Origin: Bacteroides sp. 43_108
GTDB taxonomy: Bacteria; Bacteroidota; Bacteroidia; Bacteroidales; Bacteroidaceae
DNA: 64,000 nucleotides
Assembly (NCBI GenBank): GCA_001915545.1
Contig: MNQS01000004.1
Location: 24,871-88,870, forward strand
Direction of reading: 5' to 3'
The notes beneath the pieces were generated by a model. The model saw nothing but the letters and a program-made list of their open reading frames with translations. It was not told the DNA's origin and ran no database searches. Positions 43,901-52,286 of the stretch are shown here, in pieces; positions within the stretch are counted from its first letter, which is position 1, and every line of letters starts with the position of its first letter. The position numbers were made by a program, and so were the translations under genes.

Positions 43901-45745
43901 ATTAGTTGTAGCACTCTTGACAGGAGAAAGCTCTGAACCGTCACCCCATCTGTTGTACGCTACAATTGCAATATAATATGTTGTCAATGGATTCAAACCA
44001 GACAACTCATACTGGAATTTATCGCCAGAAGTCTGGAACTTTGTATCAACATTCACATGCTTTACACCTTCAAGGTTTGAAGCATCAAATGGAGTTGTAC
44101 TGTAGTACACCACATGATGATCTACCGACTTTTCTTCTGAATCAGGAATTATCCATTCGATCAAGATATTGTCCTGAGAAGGAGAAAGAGTAAAGTCGCC
44201 AACAGCCTGTGGAGCAGTTCCGGTTCCAACATGCATAGCCTTGTATGCATCGATATATCCGCTGCCGAATTTGCCTGCGGCGTCGGGATTGTCGGTATAA
44301 AGGTCGTTGACAGAAGTTACAAGCTGCGTGCGCAATGTCTCATTTGAGAAATTGGCGTTGCCATACTTTGAAAGTATGAGGGCCGCAATACCTGAAACGT
44401 GAGGACATGCCATAGATGTACCTTCGCTGTATCCGTATGAGCCGTTAGGCAATGTGCTCAGCACACCCTGCTCTTCACCGTAATCCATATCACCGCCTGG
44501 TGCAGAAACGTCGCACCAGTCGCCTCTTGAAGAATATGAAGCAGGAGTCTTCATGCAAGTGATTGCACCAACTGCAACAACCTTATCATAGCAAGCAGGC
44601 CAATATTCGCCTTCATCGCTTGTATTACCATTGGCAAATATACAGAGACCTCCGCTCATCTTGTCGCCACCGCCTTCAGCTGTGAAATAATCAATGGCTT
44701 CGATGACAGCCTCCTCGTAATATCCTGACGTGCTCCATCCCCATGAGCATTGAGCTATGCTGGCACCCATATCGGCAGCATATACCAAAGCAGCCGCGTA
44801 GTTTGCATTTGCGTTTGAACGGCTGTCGAAAATCTGACAAGATAGCATCTTTACACCACCCTGACCGTTACCACCGGCAACACCGGCAACACCGAGACCG
44901 TTTCCATTGACAGCACCTACTGTTCCGGCAACGTGAGTACCATGATCGTGAGCGCTTACATCCGCAGAATTGATGACGAAGTTATATCCATAGACATCAT
45001 CTACGTAACCATTTCCGTCATCATCAACACCAGGCTGTCCGTTAAGCTCAGCCTCATTTACAAAAACATTCTGAGTCAAATCCGGATGACCATACTCGAT
45101 ACCACCGTCGATAACGGCTACGAGAACATCACTGGTTCCGGTTGCAATTTTCCAAGCTTCAAAGAGGTTAACATCAGCACCAGCCACACTTCCAGGCAAT
45201 GTACCTTCATTCTTATAGTGCCACTGTTTAGGAAGAAGCGGGTCGTTGAAAGGCATTTCGCTTTTAGCTGAAGCACCGGCAGTCATAGCCTTAAGCTTAT
45301 CCGAAGAAATGACCTTGAATCCCTTTTCTCCACCAATTGGAACAACTGGTACGACAGTTTCTACCTTCTGTACTCCTGCTGTAGACTTGTACATGCTCAT
45401 GGCCGAAGCCGGAGAAACAGATGTTTCATCATAATAAACGTCATACCAAAGGTCGAGTCCATACTTGCGGTGTTTTTCCTCAAACTTAGGAGAATAAGGG
45501 AAAACACGCTTCATCTGAACGACCTTCAACTTGCCGCCGGTGTTGTCCAACGGCTCTACTCCAGTCTTAACGACACCGCCATTTGCAAAAGGTGCGACAG
45601 AAGCAATGCGGTCGGCAACTTCACGCTGGAACTTGACGCGCACCACTCCCTTCACAGGTTCTCCTGCATCAGACTGTGCCATTACATGCTCCAGACCAAA
45701 AAACATGGTCATCAACGAGAGCATGAGAATCAATCGTTTCTGCAT
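38000..45745 (-). CDS. Giant secreted S8 subtilisin-like protease with type IX sorting domain
   Basis: The protein has 2581 residues. The start is ATG at 45745 (MQKRLILMLSLMTMFFGLEH, a signal peptide); the open frame to 45865 crosses the promoter. A propeptide-like region ends near residue 185. The peptidase S8 domain has Asp in VAVIDGGIEYGHPD (about 209), His in HDHGTHVAGTV (about 268) and Ser in GTSMACPHVSG (about 444). A fibronectin type III-like domain follows. Repeated choice-of-anchor/ASPM-SPD-2-Hydin-like beta modules come next (VDFGNLLVGEVKTLDVEVVN, LDFGKVFRTSDAVRGMLLRN). Cadherin-like modules (SLFTDPDGDKMTFTASM) follow. The last 80 residues are a type A sorting domain (NVYPKAVNTSVNVTL ... 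GVYYVKVTADG ... ESVIKR). It should cross the outer membrane by the type IX system and be processed by PorU. Confidence 0.93.
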   Translation of the reverse strand: MQKRLILMLSLMTMFFGLEHVMAQSDAGEPVKGVVRVKFQREVADRIASVAPFANGGVVKTGVEPLDNTGGKLKVVQMKRVFPYSPKFEEKHRKYGLDLWYDVYYDETSVSPASAMSMYKSTAGVQKVETVVPVVPIGGEKGFKVISSDKLKAMTAGASAKSEMPFNDPLLPKQWHYKNEGTLPGSVAGADVNLFEAWKIATGTSDVLVAVIDGGIEYGHPDLTQNVFVNEAELNGQPGVDDDGNGYVDDVYGYNFVINSADVSAHDHGTHVAGTVGAVNGNGLGVAGVAGGNGQGGVKMLSCQIFDSRSNANANYAAALVYAADMGASIAQCSWGWSTSGYYEEAVIEAIDYFTAEGGGDKMSGGLCIFANGNTSDEGEYWPACYDKVVAVGAITCMKTPASYSSRGDWCDVSAPGGDMDYGEEQGVLSTLPNGSYGYSEGTSMACPHVSGIAALILSKYGNANFSNETLRTQLVTSVNDLYTDNPDAAGKFGSGYIDAYKAMHVGTGTAPQAVGDFTLSPSQDNILIEWIIPDSEEKSVDHHVVYYSTTPFDASNLEGVKHVNVDTKFQTSGDKFQYELSGLNPLTTYYIAIVAYNRWGDGSELSPVKSATTNAGPEASLSAEYLDLNIDASSSDVASSSFDIVNNGEGILKYNISTQTISAYPSMFSNGAASVAPGKIVPFNGAISVMPASAYPVVSADYTADDYPQTLTYSQGIFYYVGESDLTKPNALAQYFYVDPDSFPNGFNLTALNFGGTTSGEPAPEIEIYSGAASISKATLLQKVEYDFFMYMFDVNLREQLYFEPGSAFWVVAKFPAGFSNPLGGGQSVNGEATKQYSFYSSDNGKTWTQLSEVLREGDLASAADIMTWDVRAISSNPDWSSVLTIEPSEGVVRSGEKNSIVVKNDGQKLVNGQYSLRLNVGINEADRKNLPVSVSMNVSGNKPVLSTAKIVDFGNLLVGEVKTLDVEVVNSGYGVFTGDFGLSESNISCTSDQFVVPTYHEGFSARSKGYMSVTFAPTKAGNQSGTVKLTDKNGITHTFIVIGVSSMPAEIAVDKDSFKLGELEVGGEGKKVEFTITNKGEYPLQYVFPKFSTDNIDGGVDAHRFGYTSLSNINGDDSFAYDGNPQLIDSVDITGMFDNSTWISDSIKIGFSFPFYGKNYDKVYVTSYGGIAFNTIDGNIQCMVPVSTCVQGLGYISGFATSGKFKFGKDTKIIYGRQDGKLIVKFINVLCPASMYSQESNVPVSYHMALCNDGSVEVYYDSYDAGATHNEGKNAFIGVSDDECTDPFVITDAYYVEVSGSELYKSITSGSAFKIVAPAQSMITGVSSASGMINIGDSQKISVNVKAEEGLYAGELVNNLTILTNDPKTPSKNIVISAEIVGSDLAPQVTFDSLTLDFGKVFRTSDAVRGMLLRNTGNADLTVKSVVSENGGFIIDKSVASGFVVPAGGGKDIKITLPTETEGKVADNVIVTYGDNTKTEIAVSGEVVGTPALSLKPAEIVVTTPFGENVDTVVTVSNTGNETLSFTTVPNSWIILKDQAEKDNSEVSYSYKASSENEDVDYSWIDLEDGSANRHETMSYFLDKTDTMAVELPFPFPFYGKTYDRMYIYNTGFVSFSQHDDYKEFPVPPASLPNTNTFYTNIIAPFWGNHTMGTTSDSGIYYKEEGDHVVVSFINYGNSMMVGMNFQLIIYSDGRFKYQYHLDSNGMMIGVFGLAGLQDEKAERGIQLPNQYIADGNAVEFYPSVSYNVAPGAEVGIPVEIKADSLADTYRFSLDMNTNVPKSENVSVPVEFTISGEVLPQIPEKLETEVVSDANNYSGVVTEFTISNKGAKAFNITNVASKLFDAQPPMGMSAAVLEVYTTFWDFLTGSYISGWTVYTPGMDLKVGFDPVPFRVIYYDAQTVALINENIEFTLEGVDGLDKVTVPYTLNITEVPTLTFDKPEIRIEGVADNYVGKETLNISNTGKYKLTYSLRLDPSGNGEVIPDDGGGIAPGSNRLAGNLSEVQHKLAANSFSTPAVEPFAKYEGIIYDVPEEDYNDLLYYPILNVEQPFVFSIGSGATSDNFYAATRYVAPERGFNLSSLYFVSSVGDLKNVDIDVRVLRGSDITSNDYIGRGVLHIDSETPDDNGNYTAVPRMVDFENPVYINPGDTFYVVVKYPVGVTHPAYMSQKKDQVSAGRFMGWLSNMGWVDFASEFESQYGSIGYFMTCVEKEEGKPWIALTADSDTEGELQIGESVSVGFEINAASTYYKTGNKAVLVVKSNDPANKIVNYPIYLDKNAAPVVTGPEETPTVKENSTALVTIRVEDAEGDAFKASLVDVDGIASIESCRTFNGSDYAEAVAADNTVDVPAGSSLELVVKLAPDFGDAGKHSFTINTEDALGNAAATSVAYNVEKTNREPKFVGSETIDVAVGKTTDVIAFSSLFTDPDGDKMTFTASMPDNDFASIFASADELVISGRKIGTADLTLTAEDALGTKTTAQVKVNVVSATGIEDVDADRAVNVYPKAVNTSVNVTLGADASNVTYAVFNANGMLVTTASAKSVRAGEVRTIDMSACSAGVYYVKVTADGIDSTESVIKR

Positions 45746-45826
45746 AATTAATTTAATAAATGAATAAAATGAATTGAAAATCCTAAAAAAAATAACTTTA
45801 TTGAGTACAATTGTGACAAAACAGGT

Positions 45827-45835
45827 GCAAAAGTA
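45827..45835 (-). promoter_or_regulatory. -7 promoter element of the giant protease gene
   Basis: On the minus strand this reads TACTTTTGC, an exact TAnnTTTGC. It lies inside the longest open frame (to 45865) and 82 bp before the ATG at 45745, which settles the start. Confidence 0.65.
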
Positions 45836-45949
45836 TAATTTTCCAGTAGAAACGGCAACATGCAATTCTATAATATTTACATAAAGTTTGTAAAAACGTA
45901 ATATTTCAAATCACAGCGTCACATTTTTCACTTTTAGAAAAACAATTCA

Positions 45950-45958
45950 TAACTTTGC
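45950..45958 (+). promoter_or_regulatory. -7 promoter element of the activase gene
   Basis: TAACTTTGC is an exact TAnnTTTGC, giving a leader of about 108 bases before the ATG at 46073. Confidence 0.6.
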
Positions 45959-46072
45959 AGCACAAATGAAATAGGGTCACACTGTCCTGCCAGGCAGTCC
46001 AAAGCGAGATTGCTCAAAATTGACAGGATTGCATATTATGCCCCTTCGCAACACACTACAACACCAGACAGA

Positions 46073-49000
46073 ATGGAAACTTACAGAATTGGCATAGACA
46101 TTGGTTCAACAACAATGAAGGTCGTGGTTCTTGACAAATACCTTGACTTGAAGTTTTCAAAATACGTCAGACACAACGCACAAATTAAAAACACACTTTT
46201 CGACATTCTGGATTCAATTGCTGAAACCATCGGCGAATGCAAGGTTTCGGTAAGCATAACAGGTTCCATCGGGATGGGCATTGCAGAAAAGTGTTCTCTC
46301 CCATTCTCACAGGAAGTCATATCCGCAGCAAAATTTGTGGAAAAGTATCATCCTGAAATCAAAAGCATGATCGACATAGGTGGAGAAGACGCAAAAATCG
46401 TATTCTTCAGCAACGGAAAGGCTTCAGACCTGAGAATGAACGGAAACTGTGCAGGTGGAACCGGCGCATTCATCGACCAGATGTCACTGCTTCTTGGTCT
46501 CACACCTGAAGAGATGGATGAATATGCATCTCGGGCAACTCAGATATACCCGATAGCATCAAGATGCGGTGTGTTCTGCAAGACCGACATACAGAACCTT
46601 ATTGCAAAAAATGCAAAAAAAGAAGATATCGCGGCATCGGTATTCCACGCTGTTGCCGTTCAGACTGTTGTCACACTTTCTCACGGCACAGATATTTCAA
46701 CTCCTCTAATCTTCAGCGGAGGTCCGCTTACTTTCCTCAAATCCTTAAGACAGGCATTCTTCAACTATCTGGGAATTGATGAATCAAAGGCAATGATAAC
46801 GCCGAACAGCCATATTCTTACGGCTTGGGGTACTGCGTTGCAAAGCAAGCCTGAGGACAGTGTAACACTTACTCAACTGAGACTTAACATCAGCGAGAAG
46901 CTCGATGCTGACTCGTTCAATGGAGATGCACTAGAACCACTTTTTGCCGACGACAAAGAGTATGAAGAATGGAAAGAGTCCAAACCTCAAGCTCCGTCAA
47001 TGTGTGCAGACATACATGAAGGCAAATACACAGCAACGCTAGGTATCGATTCCGGATCAACAACAACAAAAATAGTAATACGCGCCAATGACGGCACAAT
47101 CTTATACTCTTACTACACTCCAAACAAAGGCAACCCGATAGATGCCGTCAACAACGGATTGTCTAAACTGGTGGAACTTTGCCGTGAGCGAAATGCAGAA
47201 CTGACAATAACAGGCGGATGCTCTACCGGATATGGCGAAGATCTGATAAAATCGGCCTTCAAACTCAACAACAGCATTGTAGAAACAATGGCCCACACAA
47301 TAGCGGCCAAATCTATAGCGCCAAATGTATCGTTCATCCTCGATATCGGAGGACAGGACATGAAAGCCATCTTCATCGACAACGGAGCCATCAACCGTAT
47401 AGAAATAAACGAGGCATGCTCATCTGGCTGCGGTTCTTTCATTGAAACTTTTGCAAGGTCAATGAAATACGATGCCGAAGAGTTTTCAAGACTTGCATGC
47501 ACCTCACAAGCTCCATGCGACCTTGGAACAAGATGTACCGTCTTCATGAACTCCAAGGTAAAGCAGGTTTTGCGTGAAGGCGCATCTGTAGCAGATATTT
47601 CCGCAGGACTTTCATATTCAGTAGTAAAGAATTGCCTATATAAAGTATTACAGCTCAAAAACATAGACGAACTTGGAGAACATCTGGTGCTCCAGGGCGG
47701 AACTATGCGCAACGACTCAGTTGTAAGAGCATTCGAAAAACTTACAGGCAAGAATGTATATAGGAGCAAACGTCCGGAATTGATGGGTGCTTTGGGATGT
47801 GCCATCTATGCGGCAGAAGCAAGCAGCAATGAAACCGGTATGTCGCTGACGCAGATTCTCGGCAATGCTGAATATGAGACCAAGGCAACACAGTGTAAAG
47901 GATGCGAGAACTCATGCAGAATAACCACTTATAAATTCAAGGACGGCAAGAGATTCTATTCAGGCAACAGATGCGAAAAAATCTTCACCAACAGCGGTGC
48001 AGATGCCGTAAAAGGAACAAACGCCTATACGGAGAAAGAGAAGTTGCTGTTCTCCAGAGCTGAAATAGAAATCAAAGACGCGAAACTGACTATAGGCATA
48101 CCTAGATGCCTCAACATGTACGAAGAGTTTCCGTTCTGGCACAAACTTTTCACAGAATGCGGTCTAAACGTTACATTGTCAGGACGTTCATCATTCATAC
48201 AATATGAACAGGGTATCCGACAAGTAACATCAGACAACATCTGTTTCCCTGCAAAACTAGTACACAGCCATATCAACGACCTTATCAACAAAAAGGTCGA
48301 CCGCATATTCATGCCGTTTGTACTTTATGAAAAGAACGACGGCGGAAGCAACAGTTTCAACTGTCCAATAGTTTCCGGATATTCGTCAATCATAAAGAAC
48401 ATCAACAGCGGAAACATAAAGGTTGACACTCCTGCTATTTCATTCAAGGACGAAAAAGCCCTGCTCTACCAGTGTACCCAATATCTGAAGACCTTGGGTG
48501 TAAACGAGAAATTGGTAAAGAAAGCGTTCTTGCTCGCTCTTGATGAAAAGAAAGCTTTTGAACATGACATAGCAGAATACAACAAGAAGGTTCTTGAAGA
48601 AGGAAGAAAAAACGGCAGACTTACAATACTGCTTGCCGGAAGACCTTATCATACGGATCAGCTTATCCAGCATAAACTGTCGGACATGATTGCATCCATG
48701 GGAGCCGACGTGATAACTGACGACATAGTAAGAGGAATGGACATCGACATATCCGATGCACAGTTTGTACCGCAGTGGTCCTATCCTACACGCATACTCA
48801 AAGCAGCAAAATGGGTTTCACAGCAAGGAAGCGATCTACAGCTTGTGCAGATGACATCTTTCGGATGCGGTCCGGATGCATTCCTTGTTGACGAAGTCGG
48901 CGCCATGCTGAGACGTATGGGCAAGACGTTCACAATACTTAAGATTGACGACGTCTGCAACATCGGTTCTCTGAAACTGCGCGTCAGATCCATCATCGAA

Positions 49001-50308
49001 AGCTTGAAGTTCAGCAACGAAGAAGCAAAGAAACTTAAGGACAAATTCCTTACAACCCCGATATTCACAAAATCCGACAAGAAGAAAAAGATAATTGCAC
49101 CGTTCTTCACGCCATTCATATCTCCGCTCGTGAAGCCTATCATGAAATATGCCGGATACGACGTGGATACGTTGCCTATGAGCAGCAGCGAATCAGTTGA
49201 ATACGGACTGAAATATGCCAACAACGAGGTGTGCTATCCTGCAACACTTATCGTTGGAGATATCATCAGAGCATTCAAGTCTGGAGAATACGATCCAAAG
49301 AACACAACGGCCATAATAACTCAAACCGGAGGACAGTGCAGAGCAAGCAACTACATATCGCTCATCAAGAAAGCACTTGTAAGCGCTGGCTACGGCGATG
49401 TATCCGTCATATCCCTAACTATGAGCGGAAGCCTTAAGAACGAACAGCCTGGATTCAAGGTGAACTGGCTAAAAGTTATTCCGCTTGCCTTCTCGTCAAT
49501 ACTCTACAGCGACTGCCTGGCATCATTCTACCATGCGTCTGTAGTACGCGAAAAGACCAAAGGTGCGGCCAAACAGCTCCTCGACAAGTATCTTGACATC
49601 ATAAAACCGGAGATTGAGAAAAACAACCGCAAAAGTTTCCTTAAATTATTGGCAAAGGCGGCTGAGGAATTCAACGCTATCTGCAAGGACAAGATATGCG
49701 GTAAAGTAGGAATCGTAGGTGAAATCTATCTAAAGTTCAACCCGTTTGCACACCACAGAATTGCAGACTGGCTGGCAGAACAGGGCCTTGAGGTCGTTCC
49801 TCCTATGCTGACGGACTTCTTCATGCAGAATTTCGTGAACCGCAAGACCAAACGAAAGAGCAGACTTGAGAAGTCAAATGTTCCGATGTTCATCTCCGAC
49901 ATGCTCTACAAGATTGCAGAAAAGCAGATAAAGGTGTTCAACAAAACAGCATCGGCATTCCGATACTTCACTCCTATCGAAAGCATACAGCACAAGGCCA
50001 AATGCGCCAGCGAAGTAATTTCGCTCAACGTACAGTTCGGCGAAGGATGGTTGCTTCCTGCAGAGGTTATTTCTATGGCTAAGCAGAACATAAACCACGT
50101 GATAAGTCTCCAGCCGTTCGGTTGCATAGCCAACCAAATCATATCTAAAGGTATGGAAAAGAGAATCAAGGAACTTTATCCGGACATGCAGATGCTGTCG
50201 CTCGATTTCGACGGAGGCATAAGCGAAGTCAACATGAGAAACAGACTCCTGCTCTTTGTAAACGACCTTATAGGTGAAGAACAGAAGGTGCAGACAGCAT
50301 CTCTGTAA
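46073..50308 (+). CDS. Acyl-CoA dehydratase activase fusion: two BadF/HgdC-type ATPase domains plus HgdB/DUF2229-like region
   Basis: The protein has 1411 residues, starting at METYRIGIDIGSTTMKVVVL; an upstream TTG at 46010 is not family-like. ASKHA ATPase domain 1 (about 1-290) shows IDIGGEDAKIVFF, and NCAGGTGAFID with SRCGVFCKTD supplies the two cluster cysteines. Domain 2 (about 322-600) has GIDSGSTTTKIVIR, ILDIGGQDMKAIF, ACSSGCGSFIETF and TRCTVFMNS. A Cys-rich hinge (CKGCENSC, about 608-615) follows. Then come a DUF2229 segment (IGIPRCLNMYEEFPFWHKLF, about 672) and HgdB-like segments (AGRPYHTDQLIQHKLSD). In A. fermentans a homodimeric HgdC reduces 2-hydroxyglutaryl-CoA dehydratase using ATP. 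Here the tandem domains could form an internal dimer fused to a dehydratase-like part. The substrate is unknown. Bidirectional terminator behind. Confidence 0.88.
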   Translation: METYRIGIDIGSTTMKVVVLDKYLDLKFSKYVRHNAQIKNTLFDILDSIAETIGECKVSVSITGSIGMGIAEKCSLPFSQEVISAAKFVEKYHPEIKSMIDIGGEDAKIVFFSNGKASDLRMNGNCAGGTGAFIDQMSLLLGLTPEEMDEYASRATQIYPIASRCGVFCKTDIQNLIAKNAKKEDIAASVFHAVAVQTVVTLSHGTDISTPLIFSGGPLTFLKSLRQAFFNYLGIDESKAMITPNSHILTAWGTALQSKPEDSVTLTQLRLNISEKLDADSFNGDALEPLFADDKEYEEWKESKPQAPSMCADIHEGKYTATLGIDSGSTTTKIVIRANDGTILYSYYTPNKGNPIDAVNNGLSKLVELCRERNAELTITGGCSTGYGEDLIKSAFKLNNSIVETMAHTIAAKSIAPNVSFILDIGGQDMKAIFIDNGAINRIEINEACSSGCGSFIETFARSMKYDAEEFSRLACTSQAPCDLGTRCTVFMNSKVKQVLREGASVADISAGLSYSVVKNCLYKVLQLKNIDELGEHLVLQGGTMRNDSVVRAFEKLTGKNVYRSKRPELMGALGCAIYAAEASSNETGMSLTQILGNAEYETKATQCKGCENSCRITTYKFKDGKRFYSGNRCEKIFTNSGADAVKGTNAYTEKEKLLFSRAEIEIKDAKLTIGIPRCLNMYEEFPFWHKLFTECGLNVTLSGRSSFIQYEQGIRQVTSDNICFPAKLVHSHINDLINKKVDRIFMPFVLYEKNDGGSNSFNCPIVSGYSSIIKNINSGNIKVDTPAISFKDEKALLYQCTQYLKTLGVNEKLVKKAFLLALDEKKAFEHDIAEYNKKVLEEGRKNGRLTILLAGRPYHTDQLIQHKLSDMIASMGADVITDDIVRGMDIDISDAQFVPQWSYPTRILKAAKWVSQQGSDLQLVQMTSFGCGPDAFLVDEVGAMLRRMGKTFTILKIDDVCNIGSLKLRVRSIIESLKFSNEEAKKLKDKFLTTPIFTKSDKKKKIIAPFFTPFISPLVKPIMKYAGYDVDTLPMSSSESVEYGLKYANNEVCYPATLIVGDIIRAFKSGEYDPKNTTAIITQTGGQCRASNYISLIKKALVSAGYGDVSVISLTMSGSLKNEQPGFKVNWLKVIPLAFSSILYSDCLASFYHASVVREKTKGAAKQLLDKYLDIIKPEIEKNNRKSFLKLLAKAAEEFNAICKDKICGKVGIVGEIYLKFNPFAHHRIADWLAEQGLEVVPPMLTDFFMQNFVNRKTKRKSRLEKSNVPMFISDMLYKIAEKQIKVFNKTASAFRYFTPIESIQHKAKCASEVISLNVQFGEGWLLPAEVISMAKQNINHVISLQPFGCIANQIISKGMEKRIKELYPDMQMLSLDFDGGISEVNMRNRLLLFVNDLIGEEQKVQTASL

Positions 50309-50335
50309 AGGCCTGAGATACCAAAATAAAATAAG

Positions 50336-50387
50336 AAACGGACATCCGCATGAAGTTTCATACAGTCATGCGGATGTCCGTTTTTTA
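50336..50387. terminator. Bidirectional terminator, activase / aroB
   Basis: AAACGGACATCCGCATGA (50336-50353) pairs perfectly with TCATGCGGATGTCCGTTT (50366-50383); T-runs flank it on both strands. Confidence 0.93.
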
Positions 50388-50403
50388 TACAAGACTCATA
50401 TCG

Positions 50404-51456
50404 TCACGCTTCACAAACGAAATCAAGCATCTCAAAGATGTCTTCTTTCGAAGCAGTCTGATCCAGACGTATATCACCGATATCGGCAAGAAGCGTAAAA
50501 TTGATTTTTCCTGAAGTATTTTTCTTGTCGTGCGTCATCAATTCATAAATCTTTTCATAATCCTTGCACGAGAACGGACAACGTCCGTAGTTTTCTCTGA
50601 TAAATCTAACAGTCTGCCTCATACGCTCAGTCGGGAATCCGGCAAATGCAGATGAGAGATAAAGCTCTCCCACAAGACCCCATGCCACTGCATAGCCATG
50701 AAGTACAGGATTTCCCTTTGCGATAGAAAGACTTTCAAATCCGTGTCCCACCGTGTGGCCAAGATTAAGCGCTTTGCGCAAACCTTTTTCCCGAGGATCC
50801 TGAACGACAATGTTTTCCTTGACCGCAACACTTCTTGCAACCATGTCGCCCAACAATGCATAATCGACGTTGTCAAGATCGAAGTTCACCAATTCCGCCC
50901 AATGCTCGACATTGCTTATAAGTCCGTGCTTAAGCATTTCAGCATATCCGGAACAAATATTTTCATGGTTCAGGGTTTTAAGAAATTCCGTATCAAGTAT
51001 CACACTCGAAGCAGTACAGAAAGTCCCCACCTCATTTTTAAGGCCATTGAAGTTGATACCGGTCTTGCCACCTACAGAAGCATCAACCATAGAAAGCAAC
51101 GTTGTCGGTATGTTAATGAAATTTATGCCTCTCTTAAATGTAGAAGCAGCAAAACCGCCAAGGTCGGTGACCATACCTCCACCAAGATTTATCATGAGCG
51201 AAGCTCGTGTACATTTTCCGTCAGAAAGCCTTTTCCATACGTATGCAAGTGTATCCAGATTCTTTGCAGCATCTGTTTCGCCGATCACTATTCGTTCTGC
51301 ATTCTTAACGCAATCGAAGTTCTTCACCACATCCCAGCAACATTTACCGGTTGTTTCATCCATAAGAACGAAGAGTCTGTCGTGCTTGCATTCTTCAATC
51401 GCCTTCGTAAGATTTTCTTCCAGATTTCTTGAGATTATGACTTTCTTTTTCTCCAT
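50404..51456 (-). CDS. aroB: 3-dehydroquinate synthase
   Basis: The 350-residue protein starts at MEKKKVIISRNLEENL (51456). The frame open to 51525 extends over the promoter. The NAD-binding and active-site region is clear: GGGMVTDLGGFAASTFKRGI (about residues 92-111) and PTTLLSMVDASVGGKTGINF. HTVGHGFES provides zinc ligands (about 243-251). It converts DAHP to 3-dehydroquinate in the shikimate pathway. It is monocistronic and convergent with the activase gene. Confidence 0.95.
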   Translation of the reverse strand: MEKKKVIISRNLEENLTKAIEECKHDRLFVLMDETTGKCCWDVVKNFDCVKNAERIVIGETDAAKNLDTLAYVWKRLSDGKCTRASLMINLGGGMVTDLGGFAASTFKRGINFINIPTTLLSMVDASVGGKTGINFNGLKNEVGTFCTASSVILDTEFLKTLNHENICSGYAEMLKHGLISNVEHWAELVNFDLDNVDYALLGDMVARSVAVKENIVVQDPREKGLRKALNLGHTVGHGFESLSIAKGNPVLHGYAVAWGLVGELYLSSAFAGFPTERMRQTVRFIRENYGRCPFSCKDYEKIYELMTHDKKNTSGKINFTLLADIGDIRLDQTASKEDIFEMLDFVCEA

Positions 51457-51511
51457 ATGCCAATAATATTTCTTTATGCCTATCAAAATGGCAGTATTTA
51501 TGAAATGCCAT

Positions 51512-51520
51512 GCAAATATA
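51512..51520 (-). promoter_or_regulatory. -7 promoter element of aroB
   Basis: On the minus strand this reads TATATTTGC, an exact TAnnTTTGC. It lies 56 bp upstream of the ATG at 51456 and inside the longer open frame, so the upstream start at 51525 is excluded. Confidence 0.65.
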
Positions 51521-51637
51521 GACATTTTATCAAGTTATTGGAAAACATCTGCATTTTTTGATATCCAAGGATGAAGCCACGACATTCAACAGGCATAATT
51601 CATAGCTATGCAACGACTCACATAAGGCATAAATGAC

Positions 51638-51646
51638 TATTTTTGC
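51638..51646 (+). promoter_or_regulatory. -7 promoter element of the rmlC-like gene
   Basis: TATTTTTGC is an exact TAnnTTTGC, 25 bp upstream of the ATG at 51671. Confidence 0.6.
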
Positions 51647-51670
51647 ATTCAGATAAAAAATATCTCACTT

Positions 51671-52249
51671 ATGAATGTAATCAAGACCGGTATAGAAGGA
51701 GTAGTAATAATAGAACCGCGCATATTCAACGATGCACGCGGTTACTTCTTCGAATCGTTTTCACAGCGTGAATTTGAAGAAAAGGTTTGCAAGACAACTT
51801 TCGTCCAGGACAATGAAAGCCGTTCTTGCGCAGGAGTTGTCAGAGGACTGCACTTTCAGAAACCGCCGTACACACAAAGCAAGCTCGTACGTGTCGTAAA
51901 AGGTGCTGTGCTCGATGTAGCAGTAGACATACGCAAGGGCAGTCCTACATACGGCCAACACGTGGCTGTAGAACTGACAGAAGATAACCACCGCCAATTT
52001 TTCGTACCTCGCGGATTTGCCCACGGCTTCGCCGTACTCAGCGATGAAGCAGTCTTCCAGTACAAATGCGATAACTACTATGCACCTCAGAGCGAAGGCG
52101 CAATAGCATGGGACGACCCGGATCTGGGCATCGACTGGCGTGTTCCACTCGAAAACCGTATCCTGAGCGAAAAAGATGCACACCATCCGCGTCTGAAAGA
52201 TGCCGAAGAAGTGTTCAGCTACTTTCAGACGCTATATCCGGAACAATGA
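51671..52249 (+). CDS. rmlC: dTDP-4-dehydrorhamnose 3,5-epimerase
   Basis: The 192-residue protein is a standard-length RmlC cupin. It shows IIEPRIFNDARGYFFESF (about residues 14-31), the catalytic His in GVVRGLHFQKPPY (about 57-69), VVKGAVLDVAVDIRKGSPT and FVPRGFAHGFAVLSD. Tyr in QYKCDNYYAP (about 131-140) is the catalytic acid region. It epimerises dTDP-4-keto-6-deoxyglucose at C3 and C5 in rhamnose synthesis. The other rml genes are not in the window. It is convergent with manA, 37 bp between stops. Confidence 0.92.
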   Translation: MNVIKTGIEGVVIIEPRIFNDARGYFFESFSQREFEEKVCKTTFVQDNESRSCAGVVRGLHFQKPPYTQSKLVRVVKGAVLDVAVDIRKGSPTYGQHVAVELTEDNHRQFFVPRGFAHGFAVLSDEAVFQYKCDNYYAPQSEGAIAWDDPDLGIDWRVPLENRILSEKDAHHPRLKDAEEVFSYFQTLYPEQ

Positions 52250-52286
52250 AGACAAATGTTCATCGGCAAATCACAGGGCGGAAAGA

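Larger units (their letters stand above)
45746..46072. other. 327-bp divergent region between the giant protease and the activase gene
   Basis: It contains a -7 element for each gene (45827-45835 minus, 45950-45958 plus). A small perfect palindrome, CTGCCAGGCAG (about 45987-45997), lies in the activase leader. I recognise no riboswitch. Confidence 0.55.

Noticed and set aside
46010..46072. TTG-started N-terminal extension of the activase
   Set aside because: The ATG at 46073 opens the conserved ATPase N-terminus directly; the extension has no family likeness.
45961..46072. Riboswitch in the activase leader
   Set aside because: Only an 11-bp palindrome is visible; no conserved cobalamin, TPP, SAM or other riboswitch motif was found.
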